A DNA stretch of 64,000 nt from positions 180,581-244,580 of the forward strand of contig JAFVBR010000039.1 in the NCBI GenBank assembly GCA_017479885.1, given 5' to 3'. Position numbers and translations under genes: made by a program. How positions within the stretch are numbered: position 1 is the first letter of the stretch; each line of letters begins with the position of its first letter. The stretch is from Paludibacteraceae bacterium (GTDB taxonomy: Bacteria > Bacteroidota > Bacteroidia > Bacteroidales > Paludibacteraceae). The notes below the pieces were generated by a model. The model ran no database searches, was not told the origin of the DNA, and was given only the letters and a program-made list of their open reading frames with translations. Shown one piece after another: positions 23,508-33,717 of the stretch.

Positions 23508-25076
23508 ATGAATACTTTTCGTAAGATACTAACTTCTGTTATGGTGCTGAATGCATCTGTTTGCTGTGCTAACACCATGTGTGACTCTCTATTCCGTGTG
23601 TTTGACCACGAACTGGAGCTGACACAATATTATATTAATATACGTCAGGCGCGAATCGACAGTCTGCTCCATGTGCGCTCATCTGCTGCCGACACATACG
23701 ACATCAACTGCATCTTGACTTATGAATACCAGCACTACAAGAGCAAAGAGGCCCGCGACTACGTATTGCTCAATCTTGAGAGTGCCGAAACCGATGCAGA
23801 TGAAGACAGGCGTTTGGAATCTACCATACGACTTGGTTTTCTGCTTGCCTCGACCGGTAATTTCAACGAAGCGGTTGATGTAATGACTCCGTTGAAGAGC
23901 AGTGTAATGTCATTAGCTGAGAAGGCGGCATATTATGATTGCATGAATCATATATACGGCGAGGCGGGTTTCTATAGCAATACAGAGACCATGCGTCAGC
24001 GCTATTTTCACCTTGCTGACTTGTATGATGACAGCCTGTCTCTGGTTCTGCCCTCCAACTCAGTAAGGCACTATCGCCAGTTGGAAGCGCAGTTGCGCAA
24101 CAGAGGAATGTACTCGTCGTCGCTTTCAATAAGCGACAGTCTGCTTGCCTCGACCGATGAATATTCCCAAGCGTATGCAGCTTACGCTTTTTGCCGTTCA
24201 GAGACCTACCGAATGATGGGCGATGAGCAGAGTCAGTTGGAGTGGTTGCTGAGGTCGGCTATAGCCGATGTTCGAAACGGAATAACCGACAACGGCTCAT
24301 CGTGGATGGTGGCGCGTATATGCTACAACAAAGGCGACTTGAAGCGTGCGTACCGCTACATAGAGTATTCGCTCGACAACTCCAATATATATGGTGCAAC
24401 TCTGCGTCACGGTCAGGTGGGCCCGCTGATGTCGATAATCAACAACGCTTACCAGCATCGCCTTCGTCGTCAGCAGGCTATGCTATACGGATTGCTTGCA
24501 GGAATCAGTGTTTTGTCGGTGGCATTGGTTTTCCTGTTGTTGCTTATTCACAGAAGAAACCGCAAACTGCACCGCCTCCACCGACAAACGGAGTCGCTCA
24601 ACGAGGAAATGAGCAGGATGAACGAGCAATTGCGGCAGACTAATCTTTCGCTTCGCGAGTCCAATCACGTGAAAGAAGAGTATATTGCGCACTATCTGAA
24701 TCTGTATTCCGAGTATATCGACCGACTTAAGCATCTGAAGCGTGACCCCGAGTTCACGCAGCATGAAGTTGAGCGCTTCTATCAGGTGTTTGACAGCACT
24801 TTTCTCAGTATTTATCCCGATTTTGTGGAGCAGTTCAACTCACTTTTGCAAGACGATAGCCGTATTATTCTCAAGAAGGGCGAACTATTGAACACCGAGT
24901 TGCGTATCTTTGCTCTTATAAGACTTGGTATCACCAACTCTGCCAAGATAGCGGAGTTGCTTCGCTATTCGGCAAATACCATATATAACTATCGTGCCAA
25001 AATAAAGAACAATGCCAAAGGCAACCGCGATGACTTTGAGGAGGCGGTTCAGCGGATAGGTACGTTTACGTTGTGA
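23508..25076 (+). CDS. PUL-linked regulator: TPR-like periplasmic part, one membrane span, DUF6377-type DNA-binding end
   Basis: This 522-residue protein has a signal-like N-terminus, a helical TPR-type sensor region (about 30-310), one membrane segment (about 328-350, LLAGISVLSVALVFLLLLIH), a coiled coil, and a C-terminal domain with ELRIFALIRLGITNSAKIAE and YSANTIYNYRAKIKNNAKG, which forms an HTH. This is the layout of the DUF6377/TPR regulators that accompany SusCD loci in Bacteroidetes. It probably senses a glycan signal in the periplasm and turns on the adjacent susC operon. It lies 169 bases upstream of susC in the same direction. Confidence 0.75.
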   Translation: MNTFRKILTSVMVLNASVCCANTMCDSLFRVFDHELELTQYYINIRQARIDSLLHVRSSAADTYDINCILTYEYQHYKSKEARDYVLLNLESAETDADEDRRLESTIRLGFLLASTGNFNEAVDVMTPLKSSVMSLAEKAAYYDCMNHIYGEAGFYSNTETMRQRYFHLADLYDDSLSLVLPSNSVRHYRQLEAQLRNRGMYSSSLSISDSLLASTDEYSQAYAAYAFCRSETYRMMGDEQSQLEWLLRSAIADVRNGITDNGSSWMVARICYNKGDLKRAYRYIEYSLDNSNIYGATLRHGQVGPLMSIINNAYQHRLRRQQAMLYGLLAGISVLSVALVFLLLLIHRRNRKLHRLHRQTESLNEEMSRMNEQLRQTNLSLRESNHVKEEYIAHYLNLYSEYIDRLKHLKRDPEFTQHEVERFYQVFDSTFLSIYPDFVEQFNSLLQDDSRIILKKGELLNTELRIFALIRLGITNSAKIAELLRYSANTIYNYRAKIKNNAKGNRDDFEEAVQRIGTFTL

Positions 25077-25181
25077 GATTTTTTTTGATAAATTCTCTGT
25101 GTTTATCCACTTTTTTATATTCAATATATTCTGATTTTCAGATGTATATATTCTTCTGTATCCACTTTTTTACTCTTTGGT

Positions 25182-25213
25182 CTTGCACGCGCGAAATAAG
25201 GTTAGTAATTTTG
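25182..25213 (+). promoter_or_regulatory. Probable promoter of the susCD operon
   Basis: CTTG (25182-25185), 20 bases, TAATTTTG (25206-25213), 32 bases before the susC start at 25246. The minus-33 box deviates by one base from TTTG, fitting a promoter that needs an activator. Confidence 0.55.
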
Positions 25214-25245
25214 CGCCAACAAACTTAATCAATAAATTCAAACCA

Positions 25246-28236
25246 ATGAAAACCAAATCAGACTTTGCCCTGCGACGTCTGCTGTCAGTGGCTTTCTTTG
25301 CCATTTTAGCATTCTCAGCCTTTGCCGAGGTGCAGATAAGCGGTGTCGTCCGAGACAGTCAGGGGCAGACTGTCATTGGTGCCACAGTGCAGGAAAAAGG
25401 CACTCAGAACGGCACGGTGACCGATTTCGACGGTCAGTTCTTCCTCAATGTAAGTAACCAAAATGCAACTGTTGTGGTCTCATACGTCGGTATGCAGACC
25501 CAGGAGGTGGCTCTTGGCGGCAAAACCGACCTCACCATCACTCTCAAAGAAGACAACGAGGTGCTCGACGAGGTGGTGGTAATCGGTTATGGTACTGCCA
25601 AACGCCGTGACATCACCACGGCTGTCAGCTCCGTCTCCGTTGACGACCTCGAGAAGCACCCCATCACCTCTGCCGCTCAGGCTATCCAGGGAAAGGCTGC
25701 CGGTGTCACTGTTGTAAAACCTAACGGTCAGCCCGGTACCGACATGGTAATACGTGTCCGCGGTACCACTTCTATGAACGCCAGCAACGACCCTCTTTAT
25801 GTTGTTGACGGTGTGCCTATGACCGACATCGGTTTCCTTGCACCCAACGACATCGAGTCCATGCAGATTCTCAAGGACGCATCATCTGCCGCTATCTATG
25901 GTTCGCGTGCTGCGAACGGTGTCGTTATGATTACCACCAAAGCCAATTCGGCTTCAAAGGAGCACCAGAAAATCAGCTTCTCAATGTACGGCGGTTGGAC
26001 TCAGGTGTCGCGCCGTATGGACGCACTCAACTTCGAGCAGTACAAAGAGTACCTCGATGACCTCGGAAGCAAGGTGGTGCTCCCCGACGGACTCAAGGAC
26101 GAGACCGACTGGTTCTCGGAGACCTACAAGACCGGCTCCACACAGAACTACCAGCTCTCCGTTTCCGGCGGCACCAACAAGATAACCTATTTCCTCTCCG
26201 GCGGTTACTCCAACGAGAAAGGTATCATACCCACTACCAAGTTCCAGCGCTTCAATTTCCGTGCTGCCGTTGATGCTGAGGTGACCAAATGGTTCTCTAT
26301 CGGAGCCAATATCGCTTATAGCAACAACACCAGCGAGGGCGCTATTTCTACCGGTACAGGTGCCAATCGTGGCGGTCTGGTGCTCTCCGTTATCAATACG
26401 CCTACCTACGCGCCTATATGGGACAAAGATAATCCTAATTACTACTACACCAATTTCTATGGCGTAAGCAACATCACTCACCCGCTCGAGAATATCACCC
26501 GCTATGCTGACCAGAGCACCAAGACGCATCGTCTGCTTGCTACTGCCAAAGGCGTCATTACTTTCCTGCCGGGCTTCAAGCTTACCAGCACCATCACCGA
26601 GGACTATCGCGCTATCAACCATGTATATTTCCTTGACCCGCAGAAGACATCATGGGGACGTAATCAGTATGGCGAAGGTCAGGACACACGTTCTACCGAC
26701 CAGGTCCTTGTCTGGGATAATGTGCTTAGTTATAATACCTCTATCAACAAGCATAATATCGATGTAATGGCAGGCTCCTCGTGGACTCATTCTCTCTGGA
26801 GTCAGGGCGTGATCAACGGTAACCATTATGCCGACGGCACCATCAAAACACTGAACGCTGCCAACAAGATTGATCCGGATGAAACTTATTCTTCTGCTTC
26901 CGAATGGGCTATAATGTCGGCCTTCGCTCGACTGAGCTACAACTACGACAGCCGCTATCTTGTCTCGGTCAACATGCGTGCCGACGGTTCCAGCAAGCTG
27001 GCTCCCGGACACCGTTGGGGCTTCTTCCCCTCAGTCAGTGCCGCATGGCGTATCTCGGGTGAGAGTTTCATGAAGGATGTAACGTGGATCGATGACCTCA
27101 AACTCCGTGGAGGCTGGGGACAGACAGGTAACCAGGCAGGACTTGGTGACTATGCTTACCTCGAGCGCTACTCTATCAACCGACAGAGCTGGTGGGAGAC
27201 AGGCAAGGCGAATGCCGTACCTACCTACAGCCAGTCCTCGCTTCGCGCTACCGACCTCACGTGGGAGACCACTTCGCAAGGCAACGTCGGACTCGACTGG
27301 ACTGTGCTCCACAACCGGCTCACCTTCAATTTCGACTGGTACTACAAGCGCACCCGCAACATGCTCATGTGGGTGACTTTGCCCGCAGGTGCTGCCGCAG
27401 TCAGCAGCATTCAGCGCAACGAAGGCGAGATGACCAACACCGGTGTTGAGTTCACCATCTCGTCGCACAACTTCGTTCGCAAGAACTTCAAGTGGGATAC
27501 CGACTTCAATATCTCCCACAACAAGAACCGTCTCGAGAAACTTCAGACCAGTCAGGTCTATGACGATGCCAAGGTGACCGACATCCTTGCCGACTATTGC
27601 GTTCGCAACACTCCTGGCATGCCCCTCGGTAGTTTCTACGGCTACAAGACAGGGGGCGTTGACTCTGAGACTGGTGAGCTCATCTATCTCGATACCAATG
27701 GCGACGGCGAGGTGACAGCATCCGACCGTACTTACATCGGCGACCCCAACCCCGACTTCACCTTCGGTATGACCAACACCTTCCGCTTCTACGGAGTAAC
27801 CGTCAGCTTCATGCTGCAAGGTTCCTATGGCAACGATATCTTCAATGCCGGACGTATTGAGACCGAAGGTATGTACGATGAGAAGAACCAGTCAACCCGC
27901 GTGCTCGACCGTTGGCGCCGCCCGGGTATGCAGACCACCATTCCCAAGGCAGGCTTCGACATGCGCGTCAGCGACTACTTTATTGAAGACGGTTCATATA
28001 TCCGGCTCAAAGACCTCACCATCGCCTACGACTTCTCGGGTGCATGGATGAAGAAAATAGGCATGACCAAACTGCAGCCTTACTTCTCGGCGCAGAATCT
28101 GCTTACTCTCACTCGCTATATGGGTATGGACCCCGAGGTCAACCAGTATGGCAACAGCGGTACAGTGCAGGGCCTCGACTACGGCACTTATCCGCAGACT
28201 CGCAGTTTTGTTCTTGGTATTAACATCGAATTCTAA
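25246..28236 (+). CDS. susC: SusC-like TonB-dependent outer-membrane transporter
   Basis: This 996-residue protein starts with a signal peptide (LLSVAFFAILAFSAFAE), then a carboxypeptidase-D-like regulatory domain (VQISGVVRDSQGQTVIGATV), the TonB-box region (EVLDEVVVIGYG), a plug domain with DPLYVVDGVPM and AAIYGSRAANGVVMITT, and a 22-strand barrel ending in an aromatic-type residue (GINIEF). It imports oligosaccharides bound by SusD using TonB energy. The start at 25246 begins at the signal peptide. It is 6 bases from susD, so the two are translated together. Confidence 0.95.
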   Translation: MKTKSDFALRRLLSVAFFAILAFSAFAEVQISGVVRDSQGQTVIGATVQEKGTQNGTVTDFDGQFFLNVSNQNATVVVSYVGMQTQEVALGGKTDLTITLKEDNEVLDEVVVIGYGTAKRRDITTAVSSVSVDDLEKHPITSAAQAIQGKAAGVTVVKPNGQPGTDMVIRVRGTTSMNASNDPLYVVDGVPMTDIGFLAPNDIESMQILKDASSAAIYGSRAANGVVMITTKANSASKEHQKISFSMYGGWTQVSRRMDALNFEQYKEYLDDLGSKVVLPDGLKDETDWFSETYKTGSTQNYQLSVSGGTNKITYFLSGGYSNEKGIIPTTKFQRFNFRAAVDAEVTKWFSIGANIAYSNNTSEGAISTGTGANRGGLVLSVINTPTYAPIWDKDNPNYYYTNFYGVSNITHPLENITRYADQSTKTHRLLATAKGVITFLPGFKLTSTITEDYRAINHVYFLDPQKTSWGRNQYGEGQDTRSTDQVLVWDNVLSYNTSINKHNIDVMAGSSWTHSLWSQGVINGNHYADGTIKTLNAANKIDPDETYSSASEWAIMSAFARLSYNYDSRYLVSVNMRADGSSKLAPGHRWGFFPSVSAAWRISGESFMKDVTWIDDLKLRGGWGQTGNQAGLGDYAYLERYSINRQSWWETGKANAVPTYSQSSLRATDLTWETTSQGNVGLDWTVLHNRLTFNFDWYYKRTRNMLMWVTLPAGAAAVSSIQRNEGEMTNTGVEFTISSHNFVRKNFKWDTDFNISHNKNRLEKLQTSQVYDDAKVTDILADYCVRNTPGMPLGSFYGYKTGGVDSETGELIYLDTNGDGEVTASDRTYIGDPNPDFTFGMTNTFRFYGVTVSFMLQGSYGNDIFNAGRIETEGMYDEKNQSTRVLDRWRRPGMQTTIPKAGFDMRVSDYFIEDGSYIRLKDLTIAYDFSGAWMKKIGMTKLQPYFSAQNLLTLTRYMGMDPEVNQYGNSGTVQGLDYGTYPQTRSFVLGINIEF

Positions 28237-28242
28237 GCAGCC

Positions 28243-29760
28243 ATGAAAACAATTATCAAAATATCACTTTTCGCTATTAGCTATTCGCTATTAACTGTTC
28301 TCTCGTCCTGCTCTCTCGACATAGAGCCTATTTCCGACCAGTCGGAACTCAATCTCTCCACCACCGACACTGCCGACACACGCATCAAGTACAAGGACCG
28401 TGCGGCAATGGAGGCTGTATATAAAAACCTCTACACGCTCATGCGCGACCGTCAGGAGCACTGGTATCTCGACTATCTGCTCTTCTCCGAGGCGCGAACC
28501 GACAACGCCTATGCCGGCACCACCGGTGCTGAGGTTGTGCCTGTTGAGACCAACGCTCTCGATGCCTCCAACCCCGACATCGCCCGCGACTGGGACCGCT
28601 ACCTCGAAGACATTGCTTCGGCTAACGTGGTCATCTCCAACATCGACTCCGTGCCCGATCCGGCTTTCTCTAAAGCGGAGCGTGAGCAGTGGAAGGCGGA
28701 AGCAAAGATATTCCGTGCCATGATGCTCTTCGACCTCGCACGCTGGTTCGGCAACATACCCCTCAACCTGCAGGAGGCACCCGACATCACCTCCGAGAAC
28801 ATCGAAGAGGTCTATCCTCTCTATTTCCCCGAGCCTGTCACTCAGGAAGAAGCCTATGCCCAGGTCATCCGAGACCTTGAGGAGGCTCTTGAGTATGCTC
28901 CCGCACTCAATCCTATCGACAAAACCGTCCTCTCCAAGACCGTGGCTGAGGCTCTGCTTGCCAAGATTTATGCCGAGCAGGGCAACTGGGAGCAGACGCT
29001 CAACTACTGCAACATGGTGCTTGCCGACGGCATCACCCTCGAACCCGAATACGCATCGCTCTTTGGTTATAATGAGGACACCGGCGACGCCACTCTGCGC
29101 AACTCACGGGAGTCCATTCTCGAGATGCAGTATTTCGCAGGCTCAGGCAGTTGGGTGACGTGGATGTACGGTCGCAACCTTGCCAACTACGACGAGTCCT
29201 TCACTTGGGCTAAGTGGATCACCCCTTCGCGTGACCTCATTGCTGACTTCGAGCGTGAAGGCGACAATGTGCGTTTCCAGGAGACCGTCGTTTACTACGA
29301 CTGCGCTTGGGCTAACTACTATCCTGCCGACCACTATCCGTTCATGTACAAGTGCCGCTCGGCTTACAACAGTATCATCAAACTGCGTGGCGCGGACATC
29401 ATTCTCCTCAAGGCGGAAGCTCTTGCCCGCAAGGGTGACCTCAGCGGAGCCGCTGAGTGTGTCAACCAGATTCGTCAGCGTGCCAAGTTGTCTGACCTTG
29501 CCGCAAGCAAGACAGGCTCTCAGGATGCCATGCTTGACGCTATCCTCCATGAGCGCCGTCTCGAACTCGCTCTCGAAGGTCATCGTCTGTTCGACCTCGT
29601 GCGTTTCGGCAAACTGCTTGACGTGATGAACACTATCAACCAACGCGACGAAGGCCGTCTGCCGCAGGCTCGTCCGTTCGTGGAGGCTCACCGTCTTATG
29701 CCTATACCGCAGACTGCCCTCGACAAGAACGCCAACCTCGTCCAGAACCCGGGATATTAA
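28243..29760 (+). CDS. susD: SusD/RagB-like outer-membrane glycan-binding lipoprotein
   Basis: This 505-residue lipoprotein (lipobox region VLSSCSLDIEP, lipid Cys near 23) has the SusD signature of TPR-like helices and closing elements (AILHERRLELALEGHRLFDL, then RLMPIPQTALDKNANLVQNPGY). It forms the lid of the SusC transporter. In other loci the next gene is the surface glycan-binding protein. Here 2.3 kb of Rhs-derived sequence lies in between. The signal-peptide coding region has a short repeated word (TTCGCTATTA) that also occurs at the start of the 32083 gene. Confidence 0.95.
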   Translation: MKTIIKISLFAISYSLLTVLSSCSLDIEPISDQSELNLSTTDTADTRIKYKDRAAMEAVYKNLYTLMRDRQEHWYLDYLLFSEARTDNAYAGTTGAEVVPVETNALDASNPDIARDWDRYLEDIASANVVISNIDSVPDPAFSKAEREQWKAEAKIFRAMMLFDLARWFGNIPLNLQEAPDITSENIEEVYPLYFPEPVTQEEAYAQVIRDLEEALEYAPALNPIDKTVLSKTVAEALLAKIYAEQGNWEQTLNYCNMVLADGITLEPEYASLFGYNEDTGDATLRNSRESILEMQYFAGSGSWVTWMYGRNLANYDESFTWAKWITPSRDLIADFEREGDNVRFQETVVYYDCAWANYYPADHYPFMYKCRSAYNSIIKLRGADIILLKAEALARKGDLSGAAECVNQIRQRAKLSDLAASKTGSQDAMLDAILHERRLELALEGHRLFDLVRFGKLLDVMNTINQRDEGRLPQARPFVEAHRLMPIPQTALDKNANLVQNPGY

Positions 29761-29784
29761 ATCCATAATATCTTTTTCGTAAAA

Positions 29785-30258
29785 GTGTGGGGGGATGATA
29801 ATAGGTTACATATTTTCTCACATGGTATAAAAGAGGGGCAAGGCATACGATTATTTATCAATGATAAGAAAATAGATATTGGAGCTAATGATATTGGTGC
29901 GGAACAATTATCTTTATTATTATCTACAAATAGTAAAAGTCAACTTTGGACAGATTTTTTAGAGGGCATAAATAAAGAAGTCTTACAAGTCGTATTACAT
30001 GGATGTAAAACTGCACTCATGGCTGAGGCTCTATCTAAAGAGTATCCAAATGCGTATTTTACTGGGACAACAGAAAATAATCATTCTGAGAATGGAAAGG
30101 AGATGGGACCATATAAAACAATTGAAATTAAGATTGCAGATTATGTTGATATAGATACTAATATCAAAATTAAAGATGGTTACTGGAATACATATTATAA
30201 TGGTGAACTTATAAGGCAAGAAAACACACGTTCTCCCAATCCAATAATAATTGAATGA
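29785..30258 (+). CDS. Displaced Rhs-type C-terminal toxin domain
   Basis: A 157-residue frame starting with GTG, AT-rich and unlike the PUL around it. The sequence RLHIFSHGIKEGQGIRLFIN, VLQVVLHGCKTALMAEAL and later GKEMGPYKT resembles a toxin tip found at the ends of Bacteroidetes Rhs proteins, with two His-Gly motifs in a hydrolase- or caspase-like core. The open frame extends back to the susD stop without an ATG, as expected for a tip that lost its Rhs core. It overlaps the following membrane protein by 4 bases. The enzymatic activity is unknown; family call is from memory of the pattern. Confidence 0.5.
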   Translation: MWGDDNRLHIFSHGIKEGQGIRLFINDKKIDIGANDIGAEQLSLLLSTNSKSQLWTDFLEGINKEVLQVVLHGCKTALMAEALSKEYPNAYFTGTTENNHSENGKEMGPYKTIEIKIADYVDIDTNIKIKDGYWNTYYNGELIRQENTRSPNPIIIE

Positions 30259-31052
30259 ACATGAATATTCAAAATAATAAAATTATTGATAATACATTAC
30301 TATCAATAATATATCTGTATTGCATTATATTACTATCCGTATATAATGGAAACTTTGAATGGAGTGCGTTAGGAGTTTGTTTAATACTTGCTCTTGGTTT
30401 GGATTTTTTTTTTCATTCTTATAAAATTGGTAATTTAATAAATATTATTGGTATTATTTTATGGTGCATTTATTTTCTGATACTCATTTATGGAATCCTG
30501 TGTCATATTTTTTCGTGGTTGCCTGATTATGTGCATGTATGTTTAGAAAGAAGAATAGATTATTTTTTTATTTCAGTATTAAAAGGATTGATTCTTCTGC
30601 TAATACCATTATATACCATTTGCTATCATAAATTTATACGCATAAGAAATAATAGATATTTTACAAAATTATACTTTCTTATTTCATTTATTATTTTATC
30701 AATAATCTTCGCTTGGTATTATTTAGAGTTTAATAAGTCGTCAAGAGACGAACTTAGTAAATGTAATTATATTATAGAAGAACTTGAAAAATATAAAAAA
30801 ACAGCTAGCATTTATCCATCTAATGCATGTGAGTTAAATGCATATTTAATGAATACTGAAAATGTTAATAATGATTGTAAATACATTAGTATCAATAATT
30901 CCATATTTGAGTATGAAGCTATTGATGGTAGCAATAATTATGAAATAACTATAAATATCGATTATAGATTAAACAATTATCAATCATGTTTGACATTTAA
31001 AACAGAATCATACAAATATTCTTCTAAGAAGAGGAAATGGAGGAAAATGTGA
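30255..31052 (+). CDS. Multi-span membrane protein, possible immunity protein
   Basis: A 265-residue protein, very AT-rich, with about five membrane segments in the first 155 residues and a polar C-terminal domain. Its ATG overlaps the toxin stop by 4 bases. Toxin-tip genes of Rhs systems are regularly followed by their immunity gene, which makes this the obvious guess. No sequence family recognised. Confidence 0.5.
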   Translation: MNMNIQNNKIIDNTLLSIIYLYCIILLSVYNGNFEWSALGVCLILALGLDFFFHSYKIGNLINIIGIILWCIYFLILIYGILCHIFSWLPDYVHVCLERRIDYFFISVLKGLILLLIPLYTICYHKFIRIRNNRYFTKLYFLISFIILSIIFAWYYLEFNKSSRDELSKCNYIIEELEKYKKTASIYPSNACELNAYLMNTENVNNDCKYISINNSIFEYEAIDGSNNYEITINIDYRLNNYQSCLTFKTESYKYSSKKRKWRKM

Positions 31053-32065
31053 GGATTATATTGCATTTGTCTTTTGTCCAATTACAATTCATCATTCGTT
31101 CTTGGCTCAAAATACAAGATCTTAATGCTTGTGATGAAATCAAAGCATATAACCTCTGTTACAACCAAGTCCGCAAGCATATATGGAATGAGGCAGGGCA
31201 ACTGGCAGGGTTTATTGACAATTCTCATTGCGGATATTATGTATATGACGGGGACGGGAATCGTGTTTACAAGCTGACAGGCACGACAACCATAGACCAG
31301 TATAATGCAGGCAACCTGCATGCCAACCTCTACTTTGATGACGCTGTTCTCTATGTGAACCCTTACATGGTGGTAACTCCGCAGGGCATCACCAAACACT
31401 ACTATAACGGCAGTCAGCGGATTGCAGCAAAAAAGGCTTATCCAAATATGATTAACGACTCTATAATAAATGACGGATTGTACGAACATGCCAATCACTC
31501 ATGGGAGTTTATCATGACACTCATGCAAAATACCGACTGCAATGTTCCTCCGCAAATCTATCAGCCGGGAGGATTGATAGATATTGACATATCGGGTTGG
31601 GAACATACATATTTTATCCCCGAGTGTGAGGATATTCCGCAGATGGCGTGCACTAATGTGTACTATGACCGGAATATGATATACCAGGTGTTTGATGTGA
31701 CTCCTGCCCCTACTTTCGGTGACAATATTTTCTACTATCACGGTGACCACCTTGGCAGTGCAACATGGATAACTGATACGGCTTCAAATGTGGTACAATA
31801 TTTGCACTACTTGCCATACGGAGAAATATGGAGAAACCAACAGAGATTGGGCTATGACGAGAGGTTCAAGTTTACGGGCAAAGAGCGCGATTCGGAAACG
31901 GGATATTATTATTTCGGGGCAAGGTATTTGGACTCGCGGGCATTGACAGGTTGGCTTTCTGTTGACCCGTGGGTTGATAACTATCCCAATATATCAAGCT
32001 ATGCTTATTGTGCATGGAATCCGATAAAACTTTATGATCCTGATGGGAAAGAAAACGATAATTAA
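31037..32065 (+). pseudogene. Rhs core fragment without toxin tip
   Basis: From about 31,090 on, this frame is an Rhs/YD-repeat protein: GYYVYDGDGNRVYKLTGTTT, then the conserved Rhs core end (FYYHGDHLGSATWITD, FKFTGKERDSETGYYYFGAR, GWLSVDPW, AYCAWNPIKLYDPDGK). The variable tip normally follows DPDGK, but here only ENDN and a stop remain. The N-terminal thousands of residues of a real Rhs are absent. Base composition is closer to the chromosome than in the two genes before it. It is a leftover of an Rhs locus, possibly used as a recombination donor elsewhere. Confidence 0.75.
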
Positions 32066-32082
32066 CAAAAAACAATATACAC

Positions 32083-33564
32083 ATGAAAACAACAGTTTTT
32101 TTCAAACCAACCCTCTTCGCTATTAGCTTTTCTCTATTAGCTATTCTAAGCGCCTGCCAACCTACTGAGTTCCGCACCGTCTATCCCAACGAGACACCCG
32201 AACTCTCAGGCTCTATCCTGCAGACCGAAGTCCTCTATGGCTCCGACTCTGTTGACATCTCTGTCTCCGTCAAAGCCGCAAAGACGCCGCTCTCCACTCT
32301 CACCGTCATGCTCACTGCAGGCGAACGCGAGAACACCAAGAAAATTTCTGAGCAGACCATCCGCACCAAAGACTACGAGTATTCAGCCACTCTCCGCTAT
32401 GCCGTGCCTTTCATGGCGGGTATGGGCGAAGGGGCACCCATAAAGGCGTACCTCACTGCCGTCAACGTGGAAGGCGACAAGGCTGAACTCGTCGTCGAAG
32501 GCTGCATCGGTCATCGTCCCTCGGTCAACACCCTCTACATCATGCCGCCTACCATTCAGTACACTGTTATAGGCAAAGGGCAGCAGATGCAGAAAGAAGG
32601 CGACCTCTTCGTTGCTACCGACCTCGGTTATCCCAAGAGTTTCGAGTTCCTACTCGCTGCCGTAGGCACCAAGTTCGGACGTATCGACTGGTCACAGCCC
32701 GTCTTCGGTATGCTCAACGGAGAGATAAGCCTCATCACCGAAGACCTCTTCAACTCAGGAGTCGCTACCTCTATCACTATCGAGAACGACAACATGGAGT
32801 CTATCGATACCGTGCGCTTCGACCCCATAACTTTCTCTCTCACCTATGGCGGCAAAGTGGCAGCGCCCGTCAGCTCTGTCAATATTGAAACCGACCTCGA
32901 AGAAGCACCCAAGTATATCTCTTCCTCATCCGTTGCCAAGAAATACCGCGGAGCTAAAATCTTCTTCGACAAAGACTCCGAAGTCGAAATCCTTGGTGCC
33001 AAAGACCTCTCCAAGGCTTACAACCTCGACTATATGGAGTATATCTCGGGCAACAAAGTCCGCTTCCTCGGCGAAAAAGGTATGTATTACCTCTCCTATA
33101 AGATTGATGACGACTACCTCGTTGTTGAACCGCTCTACGAACTCGTGGCTCCCGAAGTCATGTATGTCTGCGGTGTAGGTCTTGGTCACCCCACTCAGAC
33201 TCCTGCCGCTACCTCGGGTTGGGGCTTCGACTCACCCGACCAGAGCTTCGTTGGCCGCACTGTTGCACCCAAGGTTTACCAGTTCACGCTCTATATGCTC
33301 AATGGTGAGAATGCTGACTACGATGACTACGGTTCGCTCAACTTCAAGTTCTTCCACCAGCATGGTTGGGGAGGCGAAGAAGCCGGTAACAACTACCAGC
33401 AAGTCGGTCTCAATATCTACGGTTCTCCCGGTATAACCAAGAAAGACGGTTCCACCGGCAACGAGACAGGTAACTGGATTGCTACCACAGACCCCATTGA
33501 CGGCATCTATCGCATCACTCTCGATATGAACAAGATGACCACCACCTACGAAAAAATCAGATAA
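32083..33564 (+). CDS. Surface glycan-binding lipoprotein (SusE-like position)
   Basis: This 493-residue lipoprotein (LLAILSACQPTE, lipid Cys at 25) is made of successive beta domains. It ends with a SusE/SusF-type carbohydrate-binding region (GWGFDSPDQSF, YQFTLYMLNGENADYDDYG). In comparable loci this gene follows susD and codes the surface glycan-binding protein that hands polymer to the SusCD complex. It is separated from susD by the Rhs insert. The exact ligand is unknown. Confidence 0.75.
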   Translation: MKTTVFFKPTLFAISFSLLAILSACQPTEFRTVYPNETPELSGSILQTEVLYGSDSVDISVSVKAAKTPLSTLTVMLTAGERENTKKISEQTIRTKDYEYSATLRYAVPFMAGMGEGAPIKAYLTAVNVEGDKAELVVEGCIGHRPSVNTLYIMPPTIQYTVIGKGQQMQKEGDLFVATDLGYPKSFEFLLAAVGTKFGRIDWSQPVFGMLNGEISLITEDLFNSGVATSITIENDNMESIDTVRFDPITFSLTYGGKVAAPVSSVNIETDLEEAPKYISSSSVAKKYRGAKIFFDKDSEVEILGAKDLSKAYNLDYMEYISGNKVRFLGEKGMYYLSYKIDDDYLVVEPLYELVAPEVMYVCGVGLGHPTQTPAATSGWGFDSPDQSFVGRTVAPKVYQFTLYMLNGENADYDDYGSLNFKFFHQHGWGGEEAGNNYQQVGLNIYGSPGITKKDGSTGNETGNWIATTDPIDGIYRITLDMNKMTTTYEKIR

Positions 33565-33600
33565 CATTTCATAACCCGTTTCGCTTTGCGCCCCTATGCG

Positions 33601-33629
33601 TCATCCTGAACTTGTTTCAGGATCTCGCA
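33601..33629. repeat. Hairpin repeat, copy 1
   Basis: A 29-base unit with an 8-pair stem (ATCCTGAA with TTCAGGAT) around a CTTGT loop, in the gap between the glycan-binding gene and GH30. A second copy at 37986-38014 has a changed base pair in the stem that keeps pairing. Confidence 0.75.
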
Positions 33630-33717
33630 GACCCGCAATGAATAAACAACTCCTAATCTTCATAAGGCACTTAATTTCCTTAAGTAACTTAACAAACCTT
33701 TATCACCAATCAAGTCA

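Noticed and set aside
25981-27819. Long leftward frames (120-262 codons) opposite susC
   Set aside because: They are shadows of a GC-rich codon pattern on the coding strand, with no promoter or domain pattern of their own. The same holds for those opposite susD, lpxD, the HD gene and glnS.
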